In this document: positions 23,200 to 33,117 of the stretch, in pieces | Layout of the letters: each line of letters starts with the position of its first letter | Numbering within the stretch: position 1 is the stretch's first letter | Assembly: GCA_964017195.1 (NCBI GenBank) | Contig: OZ024892.1 | Coordinates: forward strand, 4,260,366-4,324,365 | DNA: 64,000 nt | Direction of reading: 5' to 3' | DNA from: Siderastrea radians | Taxonomy: Eukaryota > Cnidaria > Anthozoa > Scleractinia > Rhizangiidae | Program-made: the position numbers and the translations under genes | Notes under the pieces: model-generated | Told to the model about the DNA's origin: nothing | What the model saw: the letters and a program-made list of their open reading frames with translations, nothing else | The model's database searches: none

Positions 23200-24370
23200 C
23201 TTAGAGGTTTCGGGGGTGGCAGATACCAGCGAGCTAGCAGCGTGCAAGAGCAATCGAGAGGGAGTTTTACTAACATGCGAGCCAGCGAGCCATGCGAGTC
23301 ATAGTGCGAGCCATGCGAGTCATAGTGCGAGCCATGCGAGTCATAGTGCGAGCCATGCGAGTCATAGTGCGAGCCATGCGAGTCATAGTGCGAGCCATGC
23401 GAGTCATAATGCGAGCCATGCGAGCCATGCGAGTCAAGCAAAAAATTAAAAAAATAAAAAATAAAGAAAAGAAATACATAAAATAAGTATGCACAAGTAT
23501 CTACAGGACTAGAACGAAGTCCTGGATTAAAAGAACATTCTTCTTTTGTCCACGTTATGCGTGCATGGGAAAATTGCCCAGAAATTCTTTTATTTGCCCG
23601 TACAAAATTGGAATGACGTTGTTGATCGAACCGCCTTTGACTGAACAACAAGGAAAAAGACATAGGTTTGTAAGCTTCATTACGGACTCATCTTTCATTA
23701 GTTCAGATGCTTAAGAATTTCTTTTCTTTTAGAGGTTGTGATTTATAATTGAAACGCAATATTTGTGCACCCCTCCAATAAAGATGCTTAGCCCCGCCAG
23801 CTTCCCCCCCCCACACCCACACAGAAGACAAAAATACAAAAATAGAAAATATAAGTAAACAGACAATAAAATGGAACAGTATTGGCAAAATGCCGCAAAC
23901 TGTCGCAGCCGTGTTCTGAAAAGACTAATAGAGAATGCGTTACTTCTGGTAGTGTATGTAATCTGTAATCTTATTAAATATCTTTTTCATATGTTAATGT
24001 TTACATGTATATCCAAAACTCGATTAATCGTTTTGCAATCAACACATATACTCGTCTTTGACGCTATTTTTCGTCGAAATGTGCGCTCGTTTGATGTTCC
24101 AAGCAGCAAAACACAATGTATGCATTGAGCCTAACACACAATGAGTATATTTACGGCATGTAGTACTATTTTACACGTTTTCAGAATCACGAAAGCGTCG
24201 CTATTTTTTATTTTATTTTATTTATATTGCTCAACAACATGTTTTAAAAACATTTTCTAGCGTTAAAATCATGACTCGCATCCTTGCTCGCCTGACTCGC
24301 ATGGCTCGCACTGTGACTCGCATGACTCGCATGGCTCGCTGGCTCGCACATTAGGCAGACCCATCGAGAG
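23200..24370. repeat. Inverted pair of 21-bp minisatellite arrays
   Basis: About seven copies of CGAGCCATGCGAGTCATAGTG stand at 23277-23437. A shorter array of the same unit in reverse orientation stands at 24274-24347. Each begins with a GCGAGCCAGCGAGCC cap facing outward. The roughly 840 bp between them has no gene. The arrays could pair as one long hairpin. All open frames across them (Ser/His/Ala, Arg/Met repeats) are repeat artefacts. Confidence 0.75.
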
Positions 24371-25189
24371 GATTGAGTGCTAGTCTGCGGACGTCCTAGT
24401 AGTATTAACACTTGCGAATTGGAATATGACATGCGAGTTAGAAAATGTGACTTGTCCATTTCGGGAAATGGCCGGCCGTTTCTGGAGCTGACCAACCATA
24501 CCTAGAAATGAATAACCATCTCTGGCGTTAAAAACTCCACTCTTTCTGAAAATGGTCAGCCCAAGCTAAGAAGGAGGGGGAGTGGGGGGGGGGGGCACTG
24601 ATAACCTTGTGTCTCTCCTGCCTTGAAAATGAATACAGCAGAGATGCCTCCATATTTTTGCTCTTGCTAGCATGTCAAATTTAATGGAATGTGTTTGTTA
24701 TTTACCACCCAACAGTTCTTTTTTTGAGCACATTCATTGATAGAAACACACGGATGGTGGGACAGCCAATACCTGACATCCTATTGACATCCTTCGTCCA
24801 AGTTTCAGTGAAAATTTATAATTTTTTATGTCCAGAAAAAGGAAATCGTTTTGCAGAAGCCGTGGTGGCAAGAACGAAGAAGTACGCTACGGACTGCGGG
24901 TCAGTAGGCCATGTCGCTGACTGTCACAATGCTCTTACTATGGTTTGTCATCCTCTGTGCATTATCGGAGTACATTTTGTAGTTCAATTTTATCCTTGGT
25001 TCAATTTTTTTTTCCTTTGTTCTTTTTTATGTAAATATATGATCATGAATATAAAACAGAAGAAAGCAAAAATTAAACCAAGAATAAAAGTGAACTACAA
25101 CATACAAATGCCTGGCCAAAAGGAATTTATTTGTTTTATTCATTGTTTTGATATCGGTTATCCTTCACAAAATAAGAATGTTTGAGAAT
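24371..25189. other. No supportable gene; 164-codon open frame noted
   Basis: A plus-strand frame of 164 codons (24691-25185) contains hydrophobic and Lys-rich stretches but no recognisable motif. It runs through AT-rich sequence and ends just where a Penelope-like 3' end begins. I do not call it a gene. Confidence 0.45.
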
Positions 25190-26614
25190 AAAAGTTAGCG
25201 ATAAAACATAACTTTTCGATGCCGCCATAATATCATTTTCAAGTTACAAAATAAAATTCAAATTGACTTAATTTATAGAGTGTGAGGTGATAAAAACTAA
25301 ACAATACTGTAAGTAGCATATTTAGCATTGTAAGTGTGTGTGTGTGGTAAGCGTGTCTAAACAAAATAATAGTTTTGCGTGGATAGAGTCCAATATTTGC
25401 GCGTTCAGGCTTGGTTTCTTCTTCTTTATGAACAACATCTCATAAATTAAGCAGGTCTAGTTTTCTGTTGCATTTCTTGAGGATGGAAAAGTTACTGGTG
25501 AGGTCGCCGATGGTTTTAATGCCGTGGTCGTTGTTTAGGTGCTTGCCAATTGCTGAAAAACAGTGTTCATGAATGCATTGGGGTAAATGCCAGCTAGTAT
25601 AAAATACTCTGCATTGCACAGATCACATACAAAAAATTAGATAAGTGTACACCACGCATTGTTGGTTAATTAAAGGCAGTTTGGGTTCTCACATCTTAAG
25701 ATCTTCACCAATTTTGAGGCTCCTAAATACTGGTTGAAGAGTGTGATCAATTTTCTTGCTCAGGTTGGGTAGTTGTTTTTTCACTGCATTGGCGGTTTTC
25801 ATTGGCAGCAGGGTTCCATCTAGGGTATTTGAGAGGTAGAAGCTTCCCCCCCAAAAATATTGTTATCATTACAGCATATGAGTAACCATATAAGTCAGAA
25901 CGTGATCACGACTGAAAAATAAAATAAAATACCATAGTAACATTATCTCAGAAAGGTGTCTCAAAATGCACCAGATTGCATCTCAGCACAAATTCATTTC
26001 AAAAAATTTCCGGGGGGGCATACCCCCGGACCCCCCTAGGAAACTTGTGGCCTTTGGCCACTCGGGACTTCTCCCCCAAACGATAAATCCCAGATAGTAC
26101 CCTGGGCGGGTAGTTTGAGCTGGCACATTGGGATCTCCAGACATCACAAAAGGTGACAAAGAAAGAGATGGTAGAATTGACGAGGCTCTCAAGGCAATCA
26201 CATTCAGGTGTGAAAGCCTCCCGTGTGGATGACAGGTGGAAAGCAAGGTTTATCATGGTCTTGACTAGTGATTTCTTGTATCTTTTATCGACATGGCTTT
26301 GTTGATGGAGCAGTAGGCCAGTACATGAATTTGTTGGCTTCTTGTAAACACTGGTTTCCAGTTTGTGGCCTTTCTTAAGTACCTCCATACCGATGAATGG
26401 TAACTTATTGTCAGATGCTAGTTCCATGGTAAAACTTATGGATAGATGACAGTTGTTGAGCGTTGATAAGAAAGCTTCTGCTGCTGGTACATCTTTCATC
26501 GTAGCAAGCGTGTCCTCCATGTATCTTCTGTAGAATTCTGGCAGTTTGTTGTCTTGTTCCAGTTTCTCTTAGATAGAGCAGTGAAATGCATTCACCATAA
26601 GGGGTCGCAAAGGT
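25190..26614 (-). pseudogene. Penelope-like element relic, copy A
   Basis: Homologous along its length to the copy at 62330-63866. On the minus strand it has the end of a reverse transcriptase (EDTLATMKDVPAAEAFLSTL, then PFIGMEVLKKG, about 26120-26520) and remains of the GIY-YIG endonuclease region (about 25430-25790), followed by the 3' tail. A foreign stretch of about 320 bp (about 25795-26112) interrupts it. The catalytic Asp pair reads MEDT in place of the usual VDD wording. It is cut off at the 5' side at 26614. Dead copy. Confidence 0.75.
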
Positions 26615-26773
26615 TAGCGTTGTGTTTTATTGCTAGTTTTTATTCTTAAATATTTAAATATATTTAATCTGACTCGAAAATACATGTATGTCATTGGTGC
26701 ATTTGTGTTTTAATCTCAATTTCCCCTAGACAAATCAAAATGCATGTTTTACTTTGTCCATTGTATAACAATT

Positions 26774-26975
26774 GAAGGGCTCTGAGCATAACCGTCTTAT
26801 GTCGAATTTTAGCCGGTTTTAATTTTGTGCTTTAAACTGCTTCAATTTGTTCAAAAAACATTAGGCAGTGTTCTTTGAATGAACTGAAGGCCCTATGCAA
26901 AAATTGAAGTTGTTTGGAGGAAAAAAATAAAACCTTCTTAAATTGGACGTAAGACGGTTATGGTCTCAGCCCTTC
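26774..26975. repeat. 202-bp MITE with AATT target duplication
   Basis: The ends GAAGGGCTCTGAGCATAACC and the reverse complement of GGTTATGGTCTCAGCCCTTC form inverted repeats continuing to CGTCTTA. AATT flanks both sides (26770-26773 and 26976-26979). No coding content. Confidence 0.75.
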
Positions 26976-27020
26976 AATTAATACCTAACATTCTTTTTTT
27001 CAAATATCATTACGCTGCAG

Positions 27021-27041
27021 GTACTTTACACTCATCAGAAG
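27021..27041 (+). CDS. ZGRF1: ZGRF1-like gene, probable N-terminal exon piece
   Basis: After a pyrimidine tract and the acceptor TACGCTGCAG the plus strand reads VLYTHQK, the signature near the N-terminus of the ZGRF1 domain (DUF2439). The next codons do not continue the family pattern, and no good GT donor follows at once, so the exon end is uncertain and an exon for the T-K-K-x-K-T-W-Q part is missing from my reading. The call rests on these seven residues and the exons in correct order downstream. Confidence 0.45.
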
Positions 27042-28566
27042 GCCACTGAGTGTTTGAACCTGTTCCTGTTAGCACCTTGTCACTTTTTTGTGTGTGCTTT
27101 TGCTTTCTCGTCCAGCAGTCGGAGACCGAAGTAAATATCAAGTGTTTCACTGTGGTGGCAGTTTTGCCTTTTTTTACGCAAAGGACTTGTCCAATTTGCA
27201 AATTGACAAACAAACTAAAACGGTGAAACTTCGGAGAGGAGAGAATTATTAAATTCCGATCAGGATTTGATTTTTTCATTCAAGTGAAAAGCGTTTTCAT
27301 ACCGGAAAAGGCAAGTTCTACGATCTAAGTTAAAAAAAAAAAGAAAAAAAAAACCTAGCATGCCATCAAATTACATTTCGCACTCAGTACATCTCGGGCA
27401 GTGTGTTTTTGCAGCCAACTTTGTTTGTTCATCATACCACCTGAATTTATCTTTTCTTCATCTGGTAGTTATTCTAACAACACTAGAGACACCCAAGAAC
27501 ATCTTCTGTTTCAACAATAACATTATGAATGACAACCTCTTAACAAGACCATCCCATAGAACTACGCAGCCCAGCTACATGGGCATTACCATGAATGTTC
27601 AGATTGTTTTGAAAACCAAAAAAAATCCCTACTTAAGTCAAGCGGCCCCAACAAATACTTGCCCAATTTTCCTACCCAAAAAAATCGTGGAATCAAAACT
27701 TTTAAACCTCAAAAAATCCTTCGATCCTCCCAACACATGAAATCCAGAGTATGCCCCCCCCCTTCCCTGGGGAACACAGTTATCATGTACCTATGCGTTA
27801 TTCATTGTTATTTTCAAACCAATGGCAATTGGGCGGCCAAAATTGGTAAGATGCAAGTTCAACTAAAAAAGATTATAATTATTTTGATGCATTTTATTGG
27901 GCTAAGTACCATTGCCATGGCAACACAGCTGGTAATAAACCAGCATTAAATAATGGGTTTGATTTAGTTTTAGAGAATCCAGTTATTAGATTTTTTCTAT
28001 CATTTGTCTCTAGAAAACTCAGAAAAATACTGGCCTATTGACGTTGGTCTCGTGAAATTTTGACAGAGAGATCTTCTGTAATTTGGTGTTTTGCATTTTA
28101 ACATTTTCTGAACATTTCCTCTGTCAGATTTCAATTTTTGTTTGCAGGTGAGTTACACGTGTTCTGAACTATCATTCTACCAAATTTCATGAAATTTTAA
28201 CAAGCAATTCAGTAGAAATTAGTGCTTCTCCGCTAAACCATTCAGTTACAATTTCTGGTTAATTGCACATGCGTTGCATTTAACAGGGTTGTCGATCTAT
28301 ATAAACAATCCCAGAAAGGCAGGGTATTTTTCAATAGTATTACCTTTTAATTAATACATTGAAAAACAAATGTTTTTATGACTGAAAATAACACTTGTAC
28401 AATCTTCACGGGACAATATAAAATGATCGCTACACAGGCGCCATGTTTGTTTTTCTTAAAGCTTTTTATGTGCGCCAACTCATGTCAGCAGTACAAATCG
28501 TAGAGTGCATGCAAATTAACTGTGTTCAGACACCGTACAATGTTTCCTACATTTTTATCTTTGTAG

Positions 28567-28596
28567 GATGGTATTTTGAAGGTTAGTGGAACTAAG
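28567..28596 (+). CDS. ZGRF1: ZGRF1-like gene, 30-bp exon
   Basis: Ten codons, DGILKVSGTK, between an acceptor TCTTTGTAG and a donor GTATGT. In ZGRF1 proteins the corresponding words follow the W-Q of the DUF2439 domain. Phase 0 at both ends agrees with the next exon. Such a short exon is believable only because of its place in the series. Confidence 0.65.
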
Positions 28597-29013
28597 GTAT
28601 GTATTGCTAAGTGACAGTCTCTAATTACAGGGAGTACATGTAGCAGGAAATTAAAGTTGTCATTTCAACCATATGCATGAATCTGGCAGGAATGTGTGCT
28701 ACATGTTTTATTGTCAAATGTTTCTTTTATATATAGAGAATAACAAATAGTGCATAGAGTATAAGGTCGTTGTCTCTTCAATTAGTGTACAACTAGATAA
28801 GATTAATTTGTTATCTCTGAGCAGTCAATAACATTAACAACAGTAAAATAATAATAGTAGCAAAAGCTTAAATGCAGTGATAGTATGTGCTCATCTGTTT
28901 ACTTTCATCTGTCCAGTTCTGACTCACTCACACACCCAACTCAAATGTTTGCAGTTTTCCTGGTTTGCAGGGCCATAATAATACTGTATTGTGCAAATGT
29001 GTTTTCTTTCCAG

Positions 29014-29073
29014 GCATTGCTTTGTGATGAGGATTCCAAGACTCTGGATTCTTTCTTTGCACATAAAGACCAG
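29014..29073 (+). CDS. ZGRF1: ZGRF1-like gene, 60-bp exon
   Basis: Twenty codons, starting ALLCDEDSKTLDSFF and ending HKDQ, between acceptor CTTTCCAG and donor GTCAGT, phase 0 both sides. It matches the middle of the DUF2439 domain, where an L-Y-D-D-K-G-like turn is followed by L-E-S-x-F. Confidence 0.75.
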
Positions 29074-30412
29074 GTCAGTTTTTATAGTTCAACTGGCTAT
29101 ACAAGAAATAAATAATGTAACAAATTTATCAATAGATGAATGCCGTTTCATGGTTGCAGCTTCCAATTTCATAATTGCAGCAATTCTTCAGCACAGCAGT
29201 TGAATTTCTGAACACATATATTAAAATGTTTGAAAAGTTGTTTGCATTTGTTTTAAGGAAACAGTAAATATTGATTCATAGATCAGGTAGCTTTAGTAGT
29301 GCTGAGCATCACACCATTTCAAATCCTTTGAAATGTTTGTTAGTCTTTATTTGCAATCATTAGGGTATTTAATTGATAATATTCAACATTGTTAGGATCA
29401 GTGTGTAAGAGAAAATGCATGTAGGTCACAAAGAACCCAATCTTACTGAATGTTGCTGTGAGAACTCAGTTAAATGTAGCACTCTGGCAGTTAACCAGTA
29501 AATCGAGACCAAGTTTTCTAGTGGCTATATTTTTTTTTCAGAAATACACAGATTACTAACAAACCAATTTGACAGAATAGTCTATGAAGATTTCTTCTGT
29601 TGCATATTTTTTTGTGCATTGGGATGAAAGATTTTTTACTGGTTGAATTTCCATATGTAGATAAAACAAGAGGGGATGTATGAAGTACATCGTCCTTTGT
29701 TTTGTTGATATACCTGTATGTACGTAAAGCCAGCTAAATTTTCACCCGCCCACACATAAATTTTGTTGACCCATTTATTCCCATGCTGCCCAAAACTGCC
29801 TTTAAAGGACCATGTAATTCTTGTTTAGTTTGTGAGGTCATCACTTTGAGTGACAGTAGATGTTTTTGATAACCAGTTGATGCACCTGGCACACTAACAA
29901 AAAGTGCCTAAACTGAAGCACTCACATAGAATAGACCAGAGTTATACAAAGAAAAAGAAAAAATGTTTCCTTGTGAAATTGATGCAAGACTTGGCCTTGG
30001 CACTGGTTGACACTTCTAATTGAGAATTTTTCCTTTCCTGAAAGTTTAGTTGAAATCTTAAGTTTTCTAATCCAAGGAAAGACCATCAAATGGCCTACAA
30101 ACTCAAAAAAAAAATCGAACTGAGAACCAAAAATTTTGAATTGTGTGCATGCCTGAGAACAAATTTGCCAAACAACAGGTCAGAAATGGAAGAAAAGATA
30201 AGTTTCCATGCTGCAGATGAAGTTATAGACATTTGGGCTGCGGGATTTGAGCAGACATGAGCCAAGTTATGGCATCATTGCCTTAAAATGGTGGTTTTTT
30301 AAAAAACGGTTGGGAGTTAATGGCTTAAACAGTTACCTTTAATGTAATGAGGTTTTCAATGCTACAGTATATAGCTCCAAGGTTCACCAAGTTAAGTTAC
30401 TCCCCTCAACAG

Positions 30413-30580
30413 GTGGCACCAGGTGAAGAACTGGAAAGTGATCGATACTTAATAACTATTGAGGAAAGGCTCAGTCAGCCATCATCTGACCATAGACAGG
30501 AGACCAGTTCAAAAACAGCTCAGCATAAGGAAACAAGAAGCTCTGGTTTTCTTTATCAACCAGGCAAGAGGAAAAGAAAG
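30413..30580 (+). CDS. ZGRF1: ZGRF1-like gene, exon completing the DUF2439 domain
   Basis: Fifty-six codons between acceptor CCTCAACAG and donor GTACGT. The first residues, VAPGEELESDRYLITIEE, are the most conserved stretch of the ZGRF1 N-terminal domain (V-x-P-G-x-x-L-E-S-D-R-Y-L-I-T). A polar region and a basic end KRKRK follow. ZGRF1 and its yeast relatives help process recombination intermediates at stalled replication forks. The Maverick element begins 93 bp downstream of this exon, inside the intron. Confidence 0.85.
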
Positions 30581-30668
30581 GTACGTAATGTTTTAGTACC
30601 TCTTGTTAATTACCTGAACCCCATACTGCTCAATTATTGACAACTCAAAGGCAAAAAAAGTACAAACA

Positions 30669-30673
30669 AACGT
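30669..30673. repeat. Target site duplication, left copy
   Basis: AACGT directly before the first base of the Maverick; the same five bases follow its last base at 50080-50084. Confidence 0.8.
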
Positions 30674-31714
30674 AGTAGTAAGGGGGGTCGATATGGGTCA
30701 TTGAATGAAAAAGGCCTACCCCTCGACTTTTTTGGACCAATGAGAGACTAGTGCCATTCCTTTTTATCATGTGATCCCGGTCAAGAGAATGGACCAATGA
30801 GAGATGGGGTCAAAGGTCATGTTGGATGGGAGGGACCGGAAGTGCCCATTTGGTGTGGGACCCCGCTGACCAGTTGTGCCAAAAAGGATCGCGGGCTCAG
30901 AGAGGACATTTGGTGACGCCTACATGAGGTAGGTCGATGGTCCTGTGGCTAGGGTGGGAAACCGCTGATCACCCCCAAAAAAGGATCGCGGGCGCACCAA
31001 GAAGAAAAAAAAAGAGACTTGTTGTTTTGGCTTTCTTTTGCTTTTAATAAGAACAACAACAACAACCACAACAAGGTGGTCTACTACTACTACAAGGACC
31101 GTTTTTCTTTCTTTCTCGTCCACCAAGTTCGAAAATGTCATGAGGGATCTGAGACCCCACAGAGACCGCAACAATGTTCGTCGGGTGGGAGGACACAACC
31201 TGCGTCTATACAACGTTGACAGGTTAGTCTCCCCCAATTTGTATCCCAATTGGTAGGTTTCCAAGTGGTATCGGTATCGATGGGTAAGACTTGTTGGCAA
31301 ATCTTGCAGGGATCTCGAATATCGTCTCGCTCACACCAATGGAAAGAAGGGAAGTTGGGAAGTGGATCGTCGTCGTCTTTATGGTGGATATTGGCATCGA
31401 GACCTTGGAACCATCGATCGAGTGCCCATTGTTTGACTTGAAGGTCTTGATTTTTTTCTTGGTAATCACCCGGGTAATAACAACCGGTATGAAAATGTCC
31501 TTTGCACCAAGCGTTGACAAAAGCGTGGGTGTCGATGGAGGTTTTGGGTGAATTGTTACAGAGAAGAAGTCCTTCGGTGGTTCGACGTTGTTGAAGGATG
31601 GCATCGATGTTCAACGGGACAAAATGTTGGTAGATGGTACATGGAACGGTGGGATTTTCTTGATGATAACGGGAATGGGCCAAGACGACTTCTCCTTTGT
31701 ATTTTTTCTTGCCG
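30674..31714. repeat. Maverick left terminal inverted repeat
   Basis: Reverse complement of 49039-50079 with about four single-base differences seen by eye (for example near 30859, 31101, 31429 and 31677). The outer part holds two copies of GGACCAATGAGAGA (CCAAT-type on the other strand) and two of AAAAAGGATCGCGGG. The inner part codes for most of the Cys-rich TIR protein. The repeat stops inside that gene. Confidence 0.92.
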
Positions 31715-31827
31715 ATGTTTTGCGTCGGATGATAATTCAGTGGCATTTCTTCGAGGAGGAGATCAATTTTGCTGCGGAGATTAAGATTACGTATAATGCG
31801 TCTGACTTCATTGGCCAGGTCCTCCAT
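31138..31827 (-). CDS. Cys-rich TIR protein, left (complete) copy
   Basis: About 229 residues. The start at 31827 (MEDLANEVRRIIRN) lies in unique sequence 113 bp inside the terminal repeat boundary; the rest is within the repeat. The frame stays open to 32109, but that upstream part overlaps an out-of-frame remnant of the minor capsid gene, so the inner ATG is preferred. The C-terminal third is rich in Cys: CKICQQ, then CQRCIDAGC and HCCGLCG, which could bind two or three zinc ions. A Trp/His/Cys segment lies before it. I do not recognise the family. It is transcribed outward, toward the element end. Confidence 0.7.
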   Translation of the reverse strand: MEDLANEVRRIIRNLNLRSKIDLLLEEMPLNYHPTQNIGKKKYKGEVVLAHSRYHQENPTVPCTIYQHFVPLNIDAILQQRRTTEGLLLCNNSPKTSIDTHAFVNAWCKGHFHTGCYYPGDYQEKNQDLQVKQWALDRWFQGLDANIHHKDDDDPLPNFPSFHWCERDDIRDPCKICQQVLPIDTDTTWKPTNWDTNWGRLTCQRCIDAGCVLPPDEHCCGLCGVSDPS

Positions 31828-31873
31828 GATGGTTCGGGCAAGAAATGAAGGAAGGCATTGCGTGGCGTTGACT

Positions 31874-32014
31874 TTTTCTAGAGAGTTGAAGGGTGACGAC
31901 CGTGTTACCTTGTTTGAAGGGAGCTGGTTGTCCATTGGCTGTTTGGATGTCAATGTGGATAGTGTCAAAGGTGTTTTTGCGTAGAGGAAAATACATGAGT
32001 TGAGTGGGGTTGGG
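31874..32014 (-). pseudogene. C-terminal remnant of a second minor-capsid-like gene
   Basis: About 45 codons of this frame (YFPLRKNTFDTIHIDIQTAN then G-x-P-x-P-F-x-x-G and V-V-T-L-x-L) align with the last 45 residues of the 776-residue protein coded at 38162-40492, which read FRDIKIDIRDNLGRPIPFQG and so on. A stop stands before it and the frame runs on only a little after. It overlaps, in another frame, the region upstream of the TIR protein. It is most likely the stump of a lost or converted gene copy. Confidence 0.65.
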
Positions 32015-32133
32015 AAAAACCGCGGGTCAGGTGGAGGGAGAAAACGTGGGCGCAGATAAGAAAAAACGAGATATTTTTGGTGGGTAAAAAAATAGGTTTT
32101 AATTAACAAGACTGGAATGGTATTTACATTGTG

Positions 32134-32592
32134 TTACTTAAACTGTTGGGTGAAGGCTTCTTCTTCTTCTTTGTCGTGTGAGAGAATGGATTTGACGTGT
32201 TCTGTGATTTGGTCCATGTTGTGTTCTAGGACGCTTTCTCTCAGTTTGTTGACTTTCTGGCGTCGTTCTAGTCTCTTTTCTAGGATGTAGTCCATATATT
32301 TGTTTTTGTTGGTATGTTGATAGATTTGTCCGGCGAGTTCTAGCGGAAAGACAATGGTGTTGGTTCTGTCAATGATGGCTAGATTGTCCAAGTCTTTTTG
32401 GATTTGCTGTTTGAGTTGACTGTGATCATCGTTGATGACGATGGAGGAAGCTTCTTGTTGGACTTTGTCTTTGTAATGTTCAGCAATATCTTCGAGGTCG
32501 AAACCTGCGTCGAGTCCTCGTTTAACAAGTTCCAACGTATAATCTTTGGCACTGTTGAACGTTTTGACGTCTAGATCTTTGTAGTAGTCCAT
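32134..32592 (-). CDS. Hypothetical charged helical protein (152 aa)
   Basis: No family recognised. The protein is rich in Lys, Glu, Asp and Gln, with long predicted helices, e.g. around LEKRLERRQKVNKLRESVLE, and an acidic tail. A TATAAAAA box on the minus strand at 32662-32669 is 70 bp before the ATG. It is the last unique gene of the left arm before the TIR gene. Confidence 0.65.
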   Translation of the reverse strand: MDYYKDLDVKTFNSAKDYTLELVKRGLDAGFDLEDIAEHYKDKVQQEASSIVINDDHSQLKQQIQKDLDNLAIIDRTNTIVFPLELAGQIYQHTNKNKYMDYILEKRLERRQKVNKLRESVLEHNMDQITEHVKSILSHDKEEEEAFTQQFK

Positions 32593-32593
32593 G

Positions 32594-32809
32594 TTAAGGG
32601 TGGTTGTGACGTTCTTTGCGACGAAGATGAATGGAATGAAGGTTGGCTCTGAGTTGTTGTCTTTTTATAGTAAAAAGTGTGACGTCATCCGTCCTATCAT
32701 CAATCAAAGGCGACGTTTGTACTAGGGGTGCACATGAATTGTATTGGTAAATGTAACGGACCACGTGTTCTTGAAAGTGAACTTGTTTTAGTGGAGGATG
32801 GGTTTCCAT
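32594..32809 (-). CDS. Small protein with an RVxF-like motif
   Basis: Start chosen at 32809 (METHPPLKQVHFQEH), which overlaps the end of the preceding zinc-ribbon gene; in-frame ATGs at 32869 and 32932 would lengthen it inside that gene. About 71 residues. K-Q-V-H-F followed by a hydrophobic stretch resembles the PP1-docking RVxF plus phi-phi pattern of GADD34-type eIF2alpha-phosphatase subunits, and the C-terminal end is basic and helical. Function is inference from a short motif only. It ends 1 base before the next gene's ATG. Confidence 0.45.
   Translation of the reverse strand: METHPPLKQVHFQEHVVRYIYQYNSCAPLVQTSPLIDDRTDDVTLFTIKRQQLRANLHSIHLRRKERHNHP
32662..32669 (-). promoter_or_regulatory. 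TATA box for the 152-aa gene
   Basis: TATAAAAA on the minus strand, 70 bp from the ATG at 32592. It overlaps the 3' part of the preceding small gene. Confidence 0.6.
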
Positions 32810-33117
32810 TGCGTATTCATCAATGCCGATGGCTCCTCTACTGTAGATGTGGTGGTCACTTGTGGGCATGACGAACTGGAGGGGGATTGGAGGTTGTCTA
32901 GTTTTTGTAGACGATGAGAGCAGCTTGCGCAAAGTTCGATGTCTTGTTCTATCTCAAAAGTAGATCGACAGCTTTTACACCATAGTTGTTGTTGAAGTTG
33001 AAAGTATTGATGGTATAGTTGATGGTATTTGATTTGCCAGTGATGTATAGTATCTTGTAAGTCGTCAATTTGGCGATTGGCTGTTTGAAGTGAAGTGATG
33101 AGAGCGGGCAAATTCAT
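32788..33117 (-). CDS. Coiled-coil zinc-ribbon protein (109 aa)
   Basis: Residues 1-45 form a Gln/His/Leu-rich heptad-like helix (LQTANRQIDDLQDTIHHWQ). Then come C47-x2-C50 and C63-x2-C66 with 12 residues between the pairs, a small zinc ribbon, and a Ser/Thr-rich tail. Its ATG overlaps the stop of the upstream gene by ATGA, so the two are probably read from one transcript. Role unknown; such proteins often act in transcription. Confidence 0.65.
   Translation of the reverse strand: MNLPALITSLQTANRQIDDLQDTIHHWQIKYHQLYHQYFQLQQQLWCKSCRSTFEIEQDIELCASCSHRLQKLDNLQSPSSSSCPQVTTTSTVEEPSALMNTQWKPILH

Noticed and set aside
23277..23437. CRISPR array
   Set aside because: Units follow one another with no spacers, and the genome is eukaryotic.
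23169..23663. Open frames with Ser-His-Gly, Arg-Met or Ala-Ser-His repeats
   Set aside because: All frames on both strands across the 21-bp array are open because 21 is a multiple of three.
24691..25185. 164-codon plus-strand gene
   Set aside because: No motif, odd composition, AT-rich; probably chance next to a Penelope 3' end.
31138..32109. A 323-codon version of the left TIR protein
   Set aside because: The upstream 94 codons overlap a recognisable minor-capsid remnant in another frame and have no protein-like pattern; the ATG at 31827 is preferred.
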